64,000 nucleotides of DNA from Bordetella parapertussis. Its GTDB lineage: Bacteria > Pseudomonadota > Gammaproteobacteria > Burkholderiales > Burkholderiaceae_A. Location: contig CAMAZF010000008.1 in the NCBI GenBank assembly GCA_945862985.1, positions 21,706 through 85,705 on the forward strand, given 5' to 3'. The translations under genes were made by a program, and so were the position numbers. The notes beneath the pieces are model-generated. The model did not search any database and had not been told where the DNA came from. It saw only the letters and a list, made by a program, of their open reading frames with translations. Below, piece after piece: positions 63,556-64,000 of the stretch; position 1 is the stretch's first letter; every line of letters starts with the position of its first letter.

Positions 63556-64000
63556 TGGGTGTGAGAATGGTGGGGTAGCTCACGCCCCAGGGCTGGGGAT
63601 AGTCCCGGCTGTAGTGCAGGCCGCGGCTCTCTTTTCGAGTGAGTGCAGACCTGACAATGAGCTCAGCGCATTCAAGAAGGTTTCGAAGTTCGAGCAGGTC
63701 TCGGCTGATGCGGAAGTTTCGGTAGTACTCGTTGACTTCTTCCTTCAGAAGATCAATTCGATGCAAGGCTCGCTCAAGCCTGCGCGTGGTTCGTACGATT
63801 CCCACATAGTTCCACATGAGGAGCCTCAGCTCATCCCAGTTGTGCGAGATCACCACCGCCTCATCTGCGTCCTCCACCAGGCTCTCGTCCCAGGCCAGAA
63901 GGTCGGGCATGTCGGGCCGCAGGTGGCTGCGTATGTGCTGTGCCGCTGCCTTTCCCACCACCACACATTCGAGCAAGGAGTTGCTCGCAAGGCGATTGGC
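63521..64000 (-). CDS. nadB: L-aspartate oxidase, C-terminal part (cut by window edge)
   Basis: The frame runs off the right edge; 159 C-terminal residues are visible. At the edge [20 protein letters not shown] is the conserved end of the FAD domain, and [16 protein letters not shown] with [28 protein letters not shown] are the C-terminal helical domain. It oxidises aspartate to iminoaspartate for NadA. The gene is convergent with nadC, not in one operon with it. Confidence 0.93.
   Translation of the reverse strand, partial: ANRLASNSLLECVVVGKAAAQHIRSHLRPDMPDLLAWDESLVEDADEAVVISHNWDELRLLMWNYVGIVRTTRRLERALHRIDLLKEEVNEYYRNFRISRDLLELRNLLECAELIVRSALTRKESRGLHYSRDYPQPWGVSYPTILTPIKQRVRSSPPL

Noticed and set aside
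1..64000. CRISPR arrays, tRNA/rRNA genes, insertion sequences, prophage or attachment sites
   Set aside because: No direct-repeat arrays, cloverleaf-like sequences, transposase or integrase frames were seen; the genes are contiguous housekeeping and catabolic genes.

Overview
The window reads as one stretch of a compact, roughly 60% GC proteobacterial chromosome. I lean towards a Burkholderiales-like betaproteobacterium. The clues are a glucokinase-RpiR fusion, a nadA-nadC gene pair with nadB convergent to it, a PsrA-type fatty-acid regulon, an Entner-Doudoroff operon with HexR, and a TonB/ExbB/ExbD1/ExbD2 set. No ribosomal RNA, tRNA, insertion sequence, phage gene or CRISPR array was seen. 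No gap without a gene exceeds about 240 bases.

Layout. 1-2090: an amino-acid exporter (cut by the left edge), a DMT permease and a divergent pirin. 2172-4052: a secreted beta-propeller lipoprotein. 12374 down to 4053 (minus): a beta-oxidation operon, TetR(PsrA-like)-fadE-fadI-fadJ-thioesterase-fadD, whose first five genes are joined by 4-base start/stop overlaps and which is preceded by a good PsrA-type palindrome. 12468-21895: a secreted GDSL esterase divergent from a DUF1302-DUF1329-YCF48-MMPL-MFS cluster, probably an envelope lipid or hydrophobic-compound system. 21809-24748: SulP transporter and a divergent MFS. 34601 down to 24745 (minus): hexR-zwf-pgl-edd-eda-pgi-ppc, the Entner-Doudoroff route plus PEP carboxylase, with HexR-like boxes before zwf.

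34655-57025 is a starch/maltodextrin locus running from the outer membrane to glucose-6-phosphate. It holds a sugar kinase, a secreted GH13 amylase/neopullulanase, a secreted esterase (opposite strand), a TonB-dependent receptor, a flavin-dependent halogenase, a secreted pullulanase, a binding-protein ABC importer (binding protein, two permeases, ATPase), a cytoplasmic alpha-glucosidase, a glucokinase-RpiR fusion, tonB-exbB-exbD-exbD and a canonical glucokinase. Its product feeds straight into the adjacent zwf operon. 57007-64000: an MFS permease, a pseudouridine synthase, a photolyase, an AcuI/YhdH reductase and nadA, nadC and the C-terminal part of nadB (cut by the right edge).

The most notable points are as follows. 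(1) The glucokinase half of the fused regulator has lost the phosphate-loop and MTNH motifs but keeps the glucose-binding residues, so it looks like a glucose-sensing pseudokinase controlling the sugar locus. (2) TGTAGT-type palindromes recur at the control points of that locus and resemble the HexR boxes nearby. (3) A flavin halogenase sits inside a maltodextrin operon. (4) Genes are packed so tightly that convergent genes share stop-codon bases (CTAG) and one divergent pair has ATG codons sharing CATG.
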